Source: an uncultured Alistipes sp.
Lineage (GTDB): Bacteria > Bacteroidota > Bacteroidia > Bacteroidales > Rikenellaceae
Assembly (NCBI GenBank): GCA_947174295.1
Contig: CAMWIG010000137.1
Location: forward strand, 1 to 5,776
Direction of reading: 5' to 3'
Length of the DNA stretch: 5,776 nucleotides
In this document: one piece after another, positions 5,763 through 5,776 of the stretch
How the letters are laid out: the number at the start of each line of letters is the position of its first letter
Position numbering within the stretch: the stretch's first letter is position 1
Made by a program: the position numbers and the translations under genes
The notes under the pieces: model-generated
Seen by the model: the letters and a program-made list of their open reading frames with translations, nothing else
The model's database searches: none
Told to the model about the DNA's origin: nothing

Positions 5763-5776
5763 TAGCAGCGTTGCAG
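5696..5776. repeat. 31-bp imperfect inverted repeat (27/31) with 19-nt centre, at window edge
   Basis: The left arm is 5696-5726 and the right arm 5746-5776, with a centre at 5727-5745. The outer 21 bp of each arm (5696-5716 and 5756-5776) differ at one position only. The right arm reaches the last base of the window, so the repeat may continue. The left arm codes for CNGAITFALD of the small exported protein. The right arm read on the minus strand codes in the same frame for CNAAITLAFD. Three of the four mismatches fall at third codon positions, which points to diverged coding copies. Confidence 0.85.
5710..5775 (-). CDS. possible convergent paralogue, 3' end only (enters from beyond the right edge)
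   Basis: Minus-strand codons from 5775 read CNAAITLAFD, matching CNGAITFALD of the plus-strand gene at 7 of 10 positions. They then continue for 11 unrelated residues to a TGA at 5712-5710. Only 21 codons are visible, so whether a start and signal peptide exist cannot be seen. If real, it is a tail-to-tail, overlapping relative of the gene at 5514-5762. It may instead be a rearranged remnant. Confidence 0.3.
   Translation of the reverse strand, partial: CNAAITLAFDHKLLHIRLMRR

Noticed and set aside
5696..5776. The edge inverted repeat as a plain bidirectional terminator
   Set aside because: No T run is visible at either side, the arms lie inside a reading frame, and the mismatches follow codon third positions, so homologous coding copies explain it better.

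Overview
The window looks like a chromosomal piece of a Bacteroidota genome, most likely an Alistipes-like member of the Bacteroidales. This rests on three TAnnTTTG-type promoters (two perfect -7 matches), a histidine-kinase H-box of the style common in Bacteroidota, a CtpA-type S41 protease, and a lipoprotein-TPR-TM-HTH regulator of a type frequent in that phylum. The genus is an inference. Most of the window is GC-rich, about 60% where counted.

Left part (1-3431, minus strand): four tightly packed genes that read as one operon. In transcription order they are an MBL-fold hydrolase of the glyoxalase II/YcbL type (2763-3431), a small two-TM membrane protein of unknown function (2298-2756), a periplasmic S41 C-terminal-processing protease with a PDZ domain (589-2277), and a sensor histidine kinase (1-579) that runs off the left edge just after its phospho-acceptor histidine. 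Gaps are 6, 20 (or an ATGA overlap) and 9 nt. The divergent intergenic region 3432-3671 carries a promoter candidate for each direction.

Right part (3672-5776, plus strand): a lipoprotein-type, TPR-rich, single-pass membrane protein with a cytoplasmic LuxR-like HTH and a very basic tail (3672-5327). After a 186-nt intergenic region with its own promoter comes a small exported protein (5514-5762). I infer that the membrane regulator and the exported peptide form a functional pair. The regulator gene is a compositional mosaic: about 60% GC at the 5' end, 32% in the middle, 45% over the cytoplasmic part.

Two structures stand out around the small gene. A perfect 12-bp inverted repeat brackets its start codon and is followed by a run of T, like an attenuator or start-codon hairpin. 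At the right edge a 31-bp imperfect inverted repeat (27/31) covers the 3' end of the gene. Its inverted arm, read on the minus strand, encodes a near-copy of the same peptide segment in the same frame. This suggests a convergent paralogue, an invertible segment or a rearrangement breakpoint, cut off by the window end. No tRNA, rRNA, CRISPR array, transposase or recombinase gene was seen.
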